Source: Rarobacter faecitabidus
GTDB taxonomy: Bacteria > Actinomycetota > Actinomycetes > Actinomycetales > Cellulomonadaceae
Assembly: GCF_006716265.1 (NCBI RefSeq)
Contig: NZ_VFOS01000001.1
Coordinates: forward strand, 434,001 to 498,000
Length of the DNA stretch: 64,000 nt
Direction of reading: 5' to 3'
Shown one piece after another: positions 29,362 to 39,589 of this stretch. The notes under the pieces were generated by a model. That model had not been told where the DNA came from. It was given only the letters and a program-made list of their open reading frames with translations, and searched no databases. Position numbers and translations under genes: made by a program. Each line of letters begins with the position of its first letter. Within the stretch, counting starts at the first letter, position 1.

Positions 29362-30693
29362 CTAGCCCTCGCTCCCTTCGAGCATGGCCTCCCACAGGCG
29401 GTCGAAGCCGGGCAGCGTCTTCGACGTCGTGGCGATGTTCTCCACCTCGATACCGGGGACGCGGACGCCGATGATGGCGCCCGCGTGCGCCATGCGGTGG
29501 TCGTGATAGGTGTGCCAGAGCCCCCCGTGCAGCGGCCGCGGTGCGATGACAAGACCGTCGGACGTCTCCTCCGCGTTGCCGCCGATGCGGTTGATCTCGG
29601 CGGCCAGCGCCGCGAGCCTGTCAGTCTCGTGCCCCCTCAGGTGCGCGATGCCGCGCAGGCGAGTGGGGCCGGTCGCGAGTGCCGCGAGTGCGGCGATCTG
29701 CGGCGCGAGTTCGCCACCGGCCGCAAGGTCGAGGTCTATCCCGTGCAGTCCACCGGTCGATGTGAGGGTCAGCCGGTCGCCAGCCAGCTCGACCTGCGCA
29801 CCCATGGAACGCAGAATTTCGGGCATGAGGTCGCCCGGCTGCGTAGTCGCGGAGGGCCAGCCGGTGATCGTGACCCTTGTGCCCGCGGGGGCTGCGGCGG
29901 CGCCCGCCAGGAACGCGCCGGCGTTCGAAAGGTCCGGCTCGATTCGGACGCTGCCCAGGTGGATCGGACCGGGAGAGACCCGCCAGCTGGCTGGCTTCGA
30001 GTCGTCCACGTCCACGCCGGCCTCGCGCAACACCGCCACGGTCATCGCGATGTGGGGCATGCTGGGCAGCGCTGCGCCAACGTGGCGGACCGTCAACCCG
30101 CCCCTGAACCTGGCTGCGGCGAGCAGTAGGCCGGATACGAACTGACTGGACGTGGATGCGTCCACGTCCACGGTGCCTCCGATCACGCGTGGGCCGCCGG
30201 TCACCGTGAATGGCAGCAACCCTCGACCGGAATCATCGACGCCGGCTCCCAGGAAGCGCAACGCCGCGATGATCGGTCCCATGGGCCGGACGCGGGCGCC
30301 CTCGTCCCCGTCGAAGTGGACTGGGATCCCGCTGAGCGCCGCCACGGGAGGCAGGAATCGCATGACCGTTCCGGCGAGCCCGGTGTCTATGGTCACCGGC
30401 GCTGCGGGCGTGGTGATCGGCGTGACGTGCCACTCGTCCGGCGAAGTGCCGGGAGAAAACGTCGCTCCTAACGCGCGCAGGCCCGCGATCATGAGCTGCG
30501 AATCGCGCGAATCAAGGGCTCCGCGAACGGTCGTCGGAGCGTCGGCGAGGGCGGCGAGGACCAGGTAGCGGTTGGTCAGAGACTTCGAGCCGGGGACGGA
30601 GATCGTGGCCGCGAAACCGCTCTCGGGAGCGCGGGGCGCGGCCCAGTTCCCGGGCATCGGTGCGGGGCGGTCAGGAGAGGATGTCACCCCCAT
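29362..30693 (-). CDS. aroA: 3-phosphoshikimate 1-carboxyvinyltransferase (EPSP synthase)
   Basis: The 443-residue enzyme joins shikimate-3-phosphate and PEP in aromatic amino acid synthesis. The motif [18 protein letters not shown] near residue 33 binds the substrates, and [20 protein letters not shown] is the actinobacterial form of the PEP-binding loop (usual enterobacterial form NAGTAMR). Later motifs include [11 protein letters not shown] and the closing [14 protein letters not shown]. It is read together with rsgA and hisN. Confidence 0.95.
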   Translation of the reverse strand: MGVTSSPDRPAPMPGNWAAPRAPESGFAATISVPGSKSLTNRYLVLAALADAPTTVRGALDSRDSQLMIAGLRALGATFSPGTSPDEWHVTPITTPAAPVTIDTGLAGTVMRFLPPVAALSGIPVHFDGDEGARVRPMGPIIAALRFLGAGVDDSGRGLLPFTVTGGPRVIGGTVDVDASTSSQFVSGLLLAAARFRGGLTVRHVGAALPSMPHIAMTVAVLREAGVDVDDSKPASWRVSPGPIHLGSVRIEPDLSNAGAFLAGAAAAPAGTRVTITGWPSATTQPGDLMPEILRSMGAQVELAGDRLTLTSTGGLHGIDLDLAAGGELAPQIAALAALATGPTRLRGIAHLRGHETDRLAALAAEINRIGGNAEETSDGLVIAPRPLHGGLWHTYHDHRMAHAGAIIGVRVPGIEVENIATTSKTLPGFDRLWEAMLEGSEG

Positions 30694-30715
30694 AGGCTAC
30701 CGGCCCCCCGGTGGG

Positions 30716-31162
30716 TCATTCGTCGTCGCGCGTCGCTGCGGCCTGGGCCTTGCGCCACGCACGCGAAGGCTTACCGCGAGAATCCGCGGCGATTGCGAGG
30801 GCCCCGCCCAGCGCGCCGAGGGCCGACACGAATGCGGCATCGGGCGTCCGCCGGCCCGGTGTCATCGGTGCGGTGGCTGCGACGCGGGGCAGGGTGAGCG
30901 CAGCGAGCAACGTCCCTCCCGCGCGGGGACTTCGGCCGAGCGCCACACCCACGGCCGTCGCTATCGTGGCTGCCGAATGCGCCCGCACGGCGAGCCGCCA
31001 CTTGGCATCGTCGATCACCGATGCGCGCTCGCGGAGCGGGGTGCGGGCGGCGAGGCTCCGGGCCGCCGCGACATGTTCCCCTGGATGACGCAACGCGTCC
31101 ACGCTCTGGCTGATCACGGGGGCCACGATGAGTATTCGGGCGAGCCCGCGCAAGATAGCCAT
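30716..31162 (-). CDS. DoxX-family membrane protein
   Basis: The 148-residue protein starts MAILRGLARILIVAPVISQS behind GGAGGATGAAGC. The arrangement 'RP..A..F...G.DALRHPG' followed by three hydrophobic helices is that of the short DoxX proteins of actinobacteria. In mycobacteria a DoxX member works in a membrane oxidoreductase complex with SodA and SseA; function here is unknown. It is divergent from adnA. Confidence 0.72.
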   Translation of the reverse strand: MAILRGLARILIVAPVISQSVDALRHPGEHVAAARSLAARTPLRERASVIDDAKWRLAVRAHSAATIATAVGVALGRSPRAGGTLLAALTLPRVAATAPMTPGRRTPDAAFVSALGALGGALAIAADSRGKPSRAWRKAQAAATRDDE

Positions 31163-31294
31163 GCTTCATCCTCCAACTCAGCAAAAGTTAACGACCGTTC
31201 CCTCCTAACCTAGCGCTCATGTCTCGGTTGCGCGCGAAGCGAGCGTCCCCGGTCGGGATCGGGCGATGTCCGACGCCGCTGGCACACTTGTTGC

Positions 31295-34200
31295 ATGATC
31301 TCCTCACGCACCACGACGCGCCCGCACGGGGACGGCGCTCGCCCGTGGGAGTGGGACGTGGCACAGCGGCAGGTCCTTGCCGCGGCTGGGACCGGACAGA
31401 CCATCGTCGTGACCGGCCCGCCGGGTTCGGGCAAGAGCACCCTCGCGGCCGAAATCGCGGTGCAGGCCCTGGGCGATGCCTACGGTGACAGGCGCGTGAT
31501 GGTCCTCACGAGTTCGCGTCGTTCCGCAGGTCGCATGCGCGAAGCCGTGATGGCGCGCACGGACCGGACCGTCAAGGGCGTGGCCGTGCGCTCGGTGGCG
31601 TCGCTTGCGTTCGCCGTGCTCGCCGCCCAGGCACGCCTGTTGGGCGAGCCCGATCCCGTGCTCATCACCGGCCCGGAGCAGGATGTCGAACTCGCCCAGT
31701 TGATTTCCGGCCACCTGCGGGGCCTCGGCGTTCCCATCCATTGGCCCGCCGAGATCAGCGCGGACACGCTGGCGCTCGCTGGCTTCCGCGCAGAGTTGCG
31801 CGATGTCATCATGCGCTGCGCCGAGCGCGGCTTAACGCCGTCGGACCTTGCTGCGCTGGCGCGCGAGCATGATCGTCCAGCGTGGGCGGGCGTGGCAGCC
31901 ATGTACGACGAGTATCTGAACGTTACGGACCTGGCCAGCCAATCGCCCGATCGCGGAGCGCGCTTCGATTCCGCGACTATCGTGGACCGCGCGTCGCGCG
32001 TCGCGCGGTCGTGGGCGCAGGACGAGATTCCCGCGCGCGAGCGCTGGGATCTCGTGGTCGTGGACGAGTACCAAGACGCCACCGCGGCCACGGCCCGACT
32101 GCTGTCGGCCCTGCAGAGCGACGGGGCGCAACTCATTTTGTTCGCCGATCCCGACCAGACCGTTCAGGGTTTCCGCGGTTCGCGGCCGGATCTCGTCGCT
32201 GCCGCGGAACTGCCTCGTGGCACCGGCCCGACTAGCGGGGGCGCAGGGAGCATCGGAGCGTTCGGCGCGCAGCCCATCGTGCTGACCCGGCAGTACCGAT
32301 TCGGCGCTGACATCGCAGCTGTGGTGGCTGAGGTGAGCGCGCAGATCGGCGCCGCGGCAGGCGTTCGCCACCGCTTGCGACCTCCTGGCACGGTGGAGTC
32401 GACGCCGGCGGAGCCGGGGCCGCCGAACTCGACGACGTGCGCGCAGCCGCCTCCGCAGGGTGCCTCGCCTCCGGTCGCAACTCCCCGCGCGGCCGGGTTC
32501 TCGCCGCTCTCAGATGCTGTCGCGGCCATCTCCCCGTCGGCGGGCGCAGATTCCGCCGCGGCCGGGACCTCGCCGGCGGGCGCAGCGGCGCGCCTGCACT
32601 TTCGCTCGCGCGGCGATGAGGTTGCGTGGATCGCGTGGCGCCTGCGCGCCCGCCACTTCGTTGGAGGCGAGCCGTGGTCCGACTTCGCCGTGATAGTGCG
32701 ATCAGGCACGGCGGTGCGCGAGATCGTCGCGGACCTACAGCGTTCGGGCGTGCCCGCCCGCGCGGAGGGCGCGGAGGGCGCACTCAAGGACGATCCGATG
32801 GTCCGCCTCCTGCTCGAGACCGTCCTGCGCGGCGAATCCGGCCAGTGGGACGACGCATACCTCACCGACCTGCTCGGCTCCCCCTTTGGGGACCTCGATC
32901 CGGTCGCCATCCGATCGCTTCGGCGGGTGCTCCTTGCCGACGCCGGAGAACTGGGGCGTCGCTTGCTTGTCCAGCAGTTCACTTCGCGCGGCGGGCTGGA
33001 TGCGCTCGCGGATTCCTATCTCGCGGGGACGCCTGTCGCGGCCGCCGCCTACCGAGTAGCCGCCATGATCACGGCGGCCATCTCCGCCGCGCGCGTGCCC
33101 GGCGCGTCAGCGGGGTTCGAATCCGCCGGCGTGAGCGACACGCTGTGGCGCGTGTGGGACGCAGCTGGCGTGGCCGAACGGATACGCGATCTGGCCGTGC
33201 AATCGGGGCCACGCGCCGTAGCTGCCGACCAGTCCCTCGATGCGATGATGACGCTATTCAAGCAAGCGGAGATCTATTCGGAACGCAACGCTGCGGCGAC
33301 AGCCGCTCAGTTCATCCGGTTCATCCGTCAATTCGATCTGCCGGCGGATTCACTGGCCGCGACGTCTCACGGCGAGGCGGTGGACGTGCTGACGCCGGCG
33401 CAGGCCGCGGGACGCCAATGGTCGCATGTGATCGTCGCCGGGGTACAGGTCGGAACCTGGCCGGACCTGCGCCTGCGCGACTCCCTGCTCGGAGCCGTGC
33501 AGCTCGCGGACATCGTCGATGGACGCGGCGATGGCCGCGATCCGCGTGCCGCGCGGCGAAGCGTCCTCGACGACGAACTGCGGCTGTTCGAGGTCGCCTG
33601 TTCGCGAGCACGGTTCTCGCTAACGATCACTGCGGTCGCCGACGATGAAATTCAGCCCTCGCCGCTGTGCGATCTGGTGTGTCCTGAGCCTGACGAGACC
33701 ATGAGCGCCCCACCGCCGCTCGACCTGCGTGGCATCGTGCTGCGTGCGCGGCACTTCGGAGCGATCACAGGCCCGCCCGAGCGAGAGGCGTGGGCCACGT
33801 TGCTCGCTGATCTCGCGAAGCGAGGCGTCGCCGCAGCCGACCCGGCGACGTGGTACGGGGTCGCGGCGCCCACCAATCCTCGTGCTCTCGCCGACCGCAG
33901 TAGTGTCGCGGTTTCGCCATCCCGAGTGGCGCTCGCGCACCAATGCTCCCTCCGATGGGCGGCTGAGACCCTCGACGCCACGCCTGGATCTAATGTCTCC
34001 AACCACGTCGGAAGCCTCGTTCACGGCATCGCGCGCGACCTGCCGGAAGGAGACGAGAGCGCCGTCGTCGCCGCGCTCGAAGAACGTTTCGGAGAACTGA
34101 ATCTGCGTCCTGGATGGCCGACGATGCAGATCGCTTCGGAGGCATCCGAGATGGCGCGCAAGCTGGGTGAGTTCCAGCGGCTCCACGGCCCACCGCTTGC

Positions 34201-34792
34201 GCGCGAGCTCGAATTCTCGGTGGACGCGGGGGAGGTCACGGTGCGCGGCTCGATCGACCGGCTCGACCTAGCGGGCGCCGGACTGCTCGTGACGGATTAC
34301 AAGACCGGCAAGGCCGCCATGACGGCCGCGGAGGCGGAGGTGGATCCTCAGCTCGCGACCTACCAGGTTGCGCTTGCGACCGGCGCCGTAGCCGAGCATG
34401 CGAATGCCGACACCGAAAGGCCTGGGCAGTCCGATCCCGACGCGATTCCAGTCCTGCCACCTGCAGGCGCAAGGCTCGTCTACCTCGGTACCGCCACCAA
34501 ATCGGCCAGCGAGCGCTCGCAGCGGGCGCTCGCCGAATTCCCCGATCCCCAGTGGGCGCACCGGATGGTCGACCAGGCAGCGGACATCATGGCCGCAGGA
34601 AGGCTATGGGCCCGGATCGGCGACGCGTGCCGGACCTGCCCCATAGCGTCCTCGTGCCCGCTGCAACCTCAAGGGGAGACGCTAGTGCCCCCGCGCGGTT
34701 GCTCCGGTACCGACACTGACGCGCCCCGAAGCGATTACTCGACCGTTGAGGACCGCCGGCTGCAGGCGAAGGTCGGTGGCGATGATGCCTGA
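31295..34792 (+). CDS. adnA: AdnA-like UvrD-type helicase with Fe-S PD-(D/E)XK nuclease
   Basis: The 1165-residue protein has a Walker A GPPGSGKST at 41-49, the Walker B-type VVVDEYQDATAATARL and a UvrD-like C-terminal motor, and ends in a RecB-family nuclease: VALAHQCSLRWAAE supplies one Cys, VTDYKTGK is the nuclease motif, and ACRTCPIASSCPLQ supplies three more, the AddB/AdnA-type iron-sulfur staple. It is the first gene of an adnA-adnB pair; the heterodimer resects DNA double-strand ends in mycobacteria. Unusual is a Pro/Ala/Ser-rich, probably disordered insertion of about 70 residues in the motor region (coded by 32385-32600). The start ATG at 31295 is not preceded by a strong site. Confidence 0.9.
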   Translation: MISSRTTTRPHGDGARPWEWDVAQRQVLAAAGTGQTIVVTGPPGSGKSTLAAEIAVQALGDAYGDRRVMVLTSSRRSAGRMREAVMARTDRTVKGVAVRSVASLAFAVLAAQARLLGEPDPVLITGPEQDVELAQLISGHLRGLGVPIHWPAEISADTLALAGFRAELRDVIMRCAERGLTPSDLAALAREHDRPAWAGVAAMYDEYLNVTDLASQSPDRGARFDSATIVDRASRVARSWAQDEIPARERWDLVVVDEYQDATAATARLLSALQSDGAQLILFADPDQTVQGFRGSRPDLVAAAELPRGTGPTSGGAGSIGAFGAQPIVLTRQYRFGADIAAVVAEVSAQIGAAAGVRHRLRPPGTVESTPAEPGPPNSTTCAQPPPQGASPPVATPRAAGFSPLSDAVAAISPSAGADSAAAGTSPAGAAARLHFRSRGDEVAWIAWRLRARHFVGGEPWSDFAVIVRSGTAVREIVADLQRSGVPARAEGAEGALKDDPMVRLLLETVLRGESGQWDDAYLTDLLGSPFGDLDPVAIRSLRRVLLADAGELGRRLLVQQFTSRGGLDALADSYLAGTPVAAAAYRVAAMITAAISAARVPGASAGFESAGVSDTLWRVWDAAGVAERIRDLAVQSGPRAVAADQSLDAMMTLFKQAEIYSERNAAATAAQFIRFIRQFDLPADSLAATSHGEAVDVLTPAQAAGRQWSHVIVAGVQVGTWPDLRLRDSLLGAVQLADIVDGRGDGRDPRAARRSVLDDELRLFEVACSRARFSLTITAVADDEIQPSPLCDLVCPEPDETMSAPPPLDLRGIVLRARHFGAITGPPEREAWATLLADLAKRGVAAADPATWYGVAAPTNPRALADRSSVAVSPSRVALAHQCSLRWAAETLDATPGSNVSNHVGSLVHGIARDLPEGDESAVVAALEERFGELNLRPGWPTMQIASEASEMARKLGEFQRLHGPPLARELEFSVDAGEVTVRGSIDRLDLAGAGLLVTDYKTGKAAMTAAEAEVDPQLATYQVALATGAVAEHANADTERPGQSDPDAIPVLPPAGARLVYLGTATKSASERSQRALAEFPDPQWAHRMVDQAADIMAAGRLWARIGDACRTCPIASSCPLQPQGETLVPPRGCSGTDTDAPRSDYSTVEDRRLQAKVGGDDA

Positions 34793-37700
34793 CGAACGGC
34801 AGGGCGTGGTCGTCATGAGCGCGTTCGACATCGCCGACGCGCTGGGGCTGCCTCGCCCGACGGAGCAGCAGCGGGCGGTGATCGAATCGCCGCTCACGCC
34901 CGCGATCGTGGTTGCGGGCGCTGGATCCGGCAAGACTGAGACTATGGCCGCACGCGTGGTCTATCTCATCGCAAATGGCATCGTCCAGGCCGATGAGATC
35001 CTCGGGCTGACCTTTACGCGCAAGGCGGCCGCCGAACTCGCGCACCGCATAGACACCCGACTCGGCGGCTTGCGTCGCCATCTCGGACAGGAGTCCGCGA
35101 CGCTGTCCCTCGCGGATCGCCCGGCGGTCGCGACCTATAACGCATACGCTGGTGCGCTCGTGTCCGAGCATGGTCTGCGCGTCGGCATCGAGCCGGATTC
35201 AGCGCTCATCACGGACGCCGGAAACTGGCAGCTTGCCTCCGAGATAGTGGGCACTTGGCCCGTGGATCTGCACACGGACAAGGCGGTGGGAACCATCATC
35301 TCGGCCGCCATGAGCCTCGATTCCGCGCTCGCCGAGCACCTCTGCGAAGTCAGTGAGGCGCGAGAGTGGTTCGCGAGCACGCTCCATCATCTGCAGCGAC
35401 TGCCCTACGGGCCGAAGAAGCGCTCGATGAATGCGCAGGCCGCAAGGTTCATCGAATCGCTACGGCTTCGCTCAGAACTGCTTGACATCGTGGCCGCGTT
35501 GCGAGAAGCCAAGGCGCGCGCGGGCGCGCTGTCGTTCGGAGACCAGATCTCCCGGGCCGCACTCCTGGCGCGTAGCGCGCCGCAGGTCGGCGAGGGTGAG
35601 CGCAGACGATACGCCGCGGTGCTTCTGGACGAATACCAGGACACCTCCCACGCGCAGACGACCATGCTCGCCGCGCTCTTCGGCGGCGGGCACCCCGTGA
35701 TGGCCGTGGGCGACCCGCACCAGTCGATTTACGCCTGGCGCGGTGCGAGCGCCTCCGCGCTTGGACGGTTCCGGGACGAGTTTCCCGCGGCGGACGGCGG
35801 ACGTGCGACTCTGCTGAACCTCACCACGTCGTGGCGCAACGACGAGGCGGTGCTGGCCGCGGCGAACCAGGTCGCCCAGCCGCTTCGCGACGAACTCGCG
35901 GGGATCCAGGTCCCTCAGCTGACGGCCCGGCCAGGCGCGCAGGCCGGCGCCGTGGCATGGTTGTGGGCGGACACGATCGAGGATGAGGCCGCGCACATCG
36001 CGCAGTACATCGCCGAAAGATGGCAGGGCGTGCGCCGCCCGAGCGCGGCCGTGCTCTGCCGCACGCGCAAGTACTTCCCGGCGATCGCTGCGGCACTCAC
36101 CGCGCAGGGCATTCCGGTTGAGATCGTAGGTCTGGGTGGACTGCTGATGGTACCCGAGGTCTCGGACGTGACCGCGCTGATGACGGTCGCCCACGATCCC
36201 TCCCGAGGTGACGCGCTACTGCGTCTCCTTACTGGTCCGCTCTTCAACATCGCACCGGCCGATGTGAAGGCGCTCACCACTTTGGCGCGACGCCTGGATG
36301 CCGGCATAGACGGGGAGCGTGGCCAGGGAGTGGATCGCGTGAGCCTCGCGGACGCATTGGACTGGCTCGTCGCAGCGAGGAAGCTTCCGAGCGCCATTGA
36401 GTTCAGTGAGGCAGCGCTGACTCGCCTTCGCGAACTGGGGCGAATGCTGCGCAGCCTTCGGGGTTACCTCGGACTCGCCCTCGCCGAGGTGCTCGCGCAC
36501 GCCGAGATGCTACTTGGCCTCGATATCGAGGTGCCCCTCGCATCCGGAGCGGCCAGCGGTCGCATCCACCTCGACGCGCTACGTCAGGTGGCCGCCGGAT
36601 TCAGCGCATCCGCGTCGGCTTCGACGGTCGGTGCCTTCCTCTCATGGCTAGCCGCAGCCGAGAGGGAGGAGCGCGGGCTTGACCGCCCGGTTTCGGAGCC
36701 CGACCCGCGTGCCGTCCAACTCATCACCGTTCACGGAGCCAAGGGCCTGGAGTGGGACCTGGTCGCGGTCGCCGGTCTGACGATCGGCAATTTCCCTGCG
36801 GTTGGTTTCAAGAACGGCGAGCCCCAGAGCTCAGGGTGGCTGGTCGGGGAGGGATCGCTGCCTTACCCGTTGCGCGGCGACGTCCGCGACCTAGCGAGGA
36901 TCGACCTCGATGCGCCCGACGGCGCCGAACTGGGGCAGCGACTTGATGCCTTCCGCGCGGTCGTGGGACACGATGCGCTTCTGGAGGAGCGCCGGCTCGC
37001 GTACGTTGCCTTCACGCGCGCCAGATCCGAGCTCATCGTCACGGGAGCCAGGTGGCGCGACGGCGTGAAGAACGCAGCGCAGCCATCGCCATTCCTGACT
37101 GAACTCGTCGACACCGGACTGGCCGCGCGCCACCCCGAGTCGCGCGACCTGGGCTCCGGCCCCGCCGCCAATCCGCTCGGCGTCGAGGCGCCGCCGGGCT
37201 GGTGGCCGCGCCATGCCGAGGCCGAGCATGCAGAGCAGACACCGCAACTCGCGCTCGCTGCCGCGGTCGCGGGAGCGATTGGGAACCGCCCCGAACACGG
37301 CGATGACGAGGTCGCCGCGAGCACGTCGCCGCTCGATGTCCCGGACGGCTCACGGGTCAGGCGGGAAGGTGATCGGCCGGGCCAGCCGCGGGATCGGTTC
37401 GAGGATTCGAAGGGAGCCGACCCGGTCCTGCCCATCGCGGCGAGCAACCGCGAAGGCGAACTGGGGGTTGGCGACGTTACGGAACTAGCCCGGATCCTCC
37501 TCGCGGAGCGGGATCGTCACGAGCGCGGCGAACGCGCCGCGATTGCCGCGCCCAACCATCTGAGCGCCTCGGCGATAGTCCGCCTCGTTCAGGATCCCAC
37601 GGCCATGTCCCGCGATTGGCGGCGACCTATTCCGCGCAAGCCATCGCCAATGGCCACCCGGGGGACGCTCGTCCACTCGTGGATCGAGCGCCACTACTCG

Positions 37701-38147
37701 AAAGCCGCGCTGCTCGACATCGACGACGCGGAACTGTATGAGCAGGACGACTACGTGGACGACACCGCGCAACTCCGCTCGGTCTTCGAGGCATCGCCGT
37801 GGGCTGGGCGCGAGCCGGTCGAGCTAGAGATTCCCGTCGAGTTCACGCTGGGAAGCCGGACCATCCGTACGCGCATCGACGCGATCTTCGCTGATCCCGA
37901 CAACCCGGGCGGGCAGATCGTGGTGGACTGGAAGACGGGCTCCCCACCGAAGCAGGCTCGACAACGCGCCGCGCGGGAGATTCAACTCGCCATCTACCGG
38001 GTCGCGTGGTCGCGGATCTCCGGAACGCCGATCGACGACGTCGCCGCGGCGTTCTTCTACCTTGCGACAGGGGAGACGGTTCGAGTTGAACGGCTGCCGG
38101 GAGCCGAGGAACTCGCCCGCAGGCTCACCGAACTCGTCGGGGACTAA
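34782..38147 (+). CDS. adnB: AdnB-like UvrD-type helicase-nuclease
   Basis: The protein of about 1121 residues starts at one of the ATGs at 34782/34785 (AAGGT upstream), overlapping adnA by about ten bases. Motor motifs are VVAGAGSGKTET near residue 45, LLDEYQDTSHAQ, GDPHQSIYAWRGAS and the motif V-VI region RLAYVAFTRARSELIV. The C-terminal nuclease domain has RGTLVHSWIERHYS and TRIDAIFADP...VVDWKTG, without the iron-sulfur cysteines seen in the partner. As in mycobacteria, the second subunit of the pair would be the leading motor. A variable linker (about 810-920) joins motor and nuclease. Confidence 0.9.
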   Translation: MMPDERQGVVVMSAFDIADALGLPRPTEQQRAVIESPLTPAIVVAGAGSGKTETMAARVVYLIANGIVQADEILGLTFTRKAAAELAHRIDTRLGGLRRHLGQESATLSLADRPAVATYNAYAGALVSEHGLRVGIEPDSALITDAGNWQLASEIVGTWPVDLHTDKAVGTIISAAMSLDSALAEHLCEVSEAREWFASTLHHLQRLPYGPKKRSMNAQAARFIESLRLRSELLDIVAALREAKARAGALSFGDQISRAALLARSAPQVGEGERRRYAAVLLDEYQDTSHAQTTMLAALFGGGHPVMAVGDPHQSIYAWRGASASALGRFRDEFPAADGGRATLLNLTTSWRNDEAVLAAANQVAQPLRDELAGIQVPQLTARPGAQAGAVAWLWADTIEDEAAHIAQYIAERWQGVRRPSAAVLCRTRKYFPAIAAALTAQGIPVEIVGLGGLLMVPEVSDVTALMTVAHDPSRGDALLRLLTGPLFNIAPADVKALTTLARRLDAGIDGERGQGVDRVSLADALDWLVAARKLPSAIEFSEAALTRLRELGRMLRSLRGYLGLALAEVLAHAEMLLGLDIEVPLASGAASGRIHLDALRQVAAGFSASASASTVGAFLSWLAAAEREERGLDRPVSEPDPRAVQLITVHGAKGLEWDLVAVAGLTIGNFPAVGFKNGEPQSSGWLVGEGSLPYPLRGDVRDLARIDLDAPDGAELGQRLDAFRAVVGHDALLEERRLAYVAFTRARSELIVTGARWRDGVKNAAQPSPFLTELVDTGLAARHPESRDLGSGPAANPLGVEAPPGWWPRHAEAEHAEQTPQLALAAAVAGAIGNRPEHGDDEVAASTSPLDVPDGSRVRREGDRPGQPRDRFEDSKGADPVLPIAASNREGELGVGDVTELARILLAERDRHERGERAAIAAPNHLSASAIVRLVQDPTAMSRDWRRPIPRKPSPMATRGTLVHSWIERHYSKAALLDIDDAELYEQDDYVDDTAQLRSVFEASPWAGREPVELEIPVEFTLGSRTIRTRIDAIFADPDNPGGQIVVDWKTGSPPKQARQRAAREIQLAIYRVAWSRISGTPIDDVAAAFFYLATGETVRVERLPGAEELARRLTELVGD

Positions 38148-39508
38148 CTAACTCCCCGTGCGTCCCGCGCCGCAGTATCCGCTTGCGAGTCGCCGGAGGC
38201 AATGGCGTCATGGGCGTGGTCGTCCTCGCCCGCACCATTGGCGGCGCCGTCATCGTCCCTAGGGCCGGTCCCATCGGCCTGGCCCGCCGGAACCTCCTCG
38301 TGCCAGGCCGCGCCTGCGAGCGCAACGGGCGGATCACCCTCACCCTCGCCAGCGCCATCGCCGGCGCCGATATCGTCCGGGACGGTCGCCAAGACCTCAT
38401 CTGCGGAGATCACATCGGTCGCCGCCGTGGGCGGCCGCGTGACGCTGGCCGCGGCGACATCACCGCTGGCGGCGGCGAAATCGCTACTGACCACTGCGAC
38501 ATCACCGCTGATCGCGAGCGCGGTGGTCGCGACATCGTCCGCGGGGATCGGGCCGGTGCCCCCGTAGGCCGGGAATCGCACGATCTCGCCCGCTGCCGCG
38601 GCCGTTGCGACGTCGAGGTCGGCCAGCATTTCGACCGCATCGGCGACGACGTCCGCCAGGCCGTGCCGGGTTCCGTGCAGCAGCCACCTCAGCAGCGCCA
38701 GCTCGCTCGCGAGCAGCGAGCGTTCTAGCAGGTGCGGGTCGGGCAGTTCGGTGCGGCGCAGCTGGTAGGCCTCCATGATCGAGTCCACGCAGTCGGCTGG
38801 TGCGGCGGCCAGCACCCAGGCCAGGTCGTCAGCCGGGTCGGCTACCTTCACCTCGGACCAGTCACGAACCGCCGCGACGTTGCCCGCCTGCACCAGCAGC
38901 GAATCGGCGGCCAGGGCTCCGTGGGTCACCGTGGGGATGAAGCGCCACAGGCTGACGTCCTCGAGCCGATCCTCCCATCGCTTCAGCAGCGAGGGCGGCA
39001 CTAGTCCGGTGGCGGCGGCCTCGTCCACCTCGGTCAGCCGGCGCTCGCGATAACTCTGCGCCGTGTACGAGGGGTGCCCCGTCGCTTCCACGACATGGAC
39101 CGGAAGCTCGTGTATGGCAGCCAGCGCGCGCCCCAGGCTCGCGGCGAGCCCGGGTCCAGGGGTGAGCCGCTCCATGGCGATGGGGAAACCGGGCAGTTCC
39201 GCGTGGACGAGCGCCCGACCGCCGTCGGTGAGCGGGGCCGTGCCCGCCACGCGAGGCACGAGGAACGGAAGATCGCCGCGATCGATGTACGCGGCGAGCG
39301 CCTCGAGCAGTGCTATCTCGGCCTCCAGCGCGGCCCCGGCCGATGCCGTCAGCGGCGCTCGGACGATCCAGTGGCGCGCCTCGGCATCGATGACCAGCGC
39401 GCTCTCGAAACCGTCGACCGTCTCCTCAAGCGGAGCCACCTGCCGTGCATCGAGGGCGGGTATGGCTTGGGTCGCGATCGCGGCGAGGGCGTAGGGTGTT
39501 CGGTGCAC
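38144..39508 (-). CDS. Phosphotransferase (APH-fold) family protein with acidic tail
   Basis: The protein of 454 residues from the GTG at 39508 (VHRTPYALAAIATQAIP) has an aminoglycoside-phosphotransferase-type kinase fold: a nucleotide-binding N-lobe with ALVIDAEARHWIVRAPL and a catalytic region TVTHGALAADSLLVQAGNV followed by VRDWSEVKVADPADDLAWVL. The usual catalytic HxDxxxxN is altered to HGALAADSL, so activity is doubtful or atypical. The last 140 residues are acidic Ala/Gly-rich low complexity. Orthologues sit between adnB and nudC in other actinobacteria (compare Rv3200c's neighbours). There is no ribosome-binding site at the start, so the mRNA may be leaderless. Its stop overlaps the adnB stop. 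Confidence 0.75.
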   Translation of the reverse strand: MHRTPYALAAIATQAIPALDARQVAPLEETVDGFESALVIDAEARHWIVRAPLTASAGAALEAEIALLEALAAYIDRGDLPFLVPRVAGTAPLTDGGRALVHAELPGFPIAMERLTPGPGLAASLGRALAAIHELPVHVVEATGHPSYTAQSYRERRLTEVDEAAATGLVPPSLLKRWEDRLEDVSLWRFIPTVTHGALAADSLLVQAGNVAAVRDWSEVKVADPADDLAWVLAAAPADCVDSIMEAYQLRRTELPDPHLLERSLLASELALLRWLLHGTRHGLADVVADAVEMLADLDVATAAAAGEIVRFPAYGGTGPIPADDVATTALAISGDVAVVSSDFAAASGDVAAASVTRPPTAATDVISADEVLATVPDDIGAGDGAGEGEGDPPVALAGAAWHEEVPAGQADGTGPRDDDGAANGAGEDDHAHDAIASGDSQADTAARDARGVS

Positions 39509-39589
39509 GAAGTAAACGCTACGCGGAAACGGCCCATGGTGCCGGGAGCGCCACGCGTCGCGGGTGTGCACGGCGGGAAGGTGGGAGTG

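Noticed and set aside
39074-39589. A longer NudC starting at 39074
   Set aside because: The extra 172 residues overlap the divergent phosphotransferase gene and are its shadow; NudC homology starts after 39590, which also has a good ribosome-binding site.
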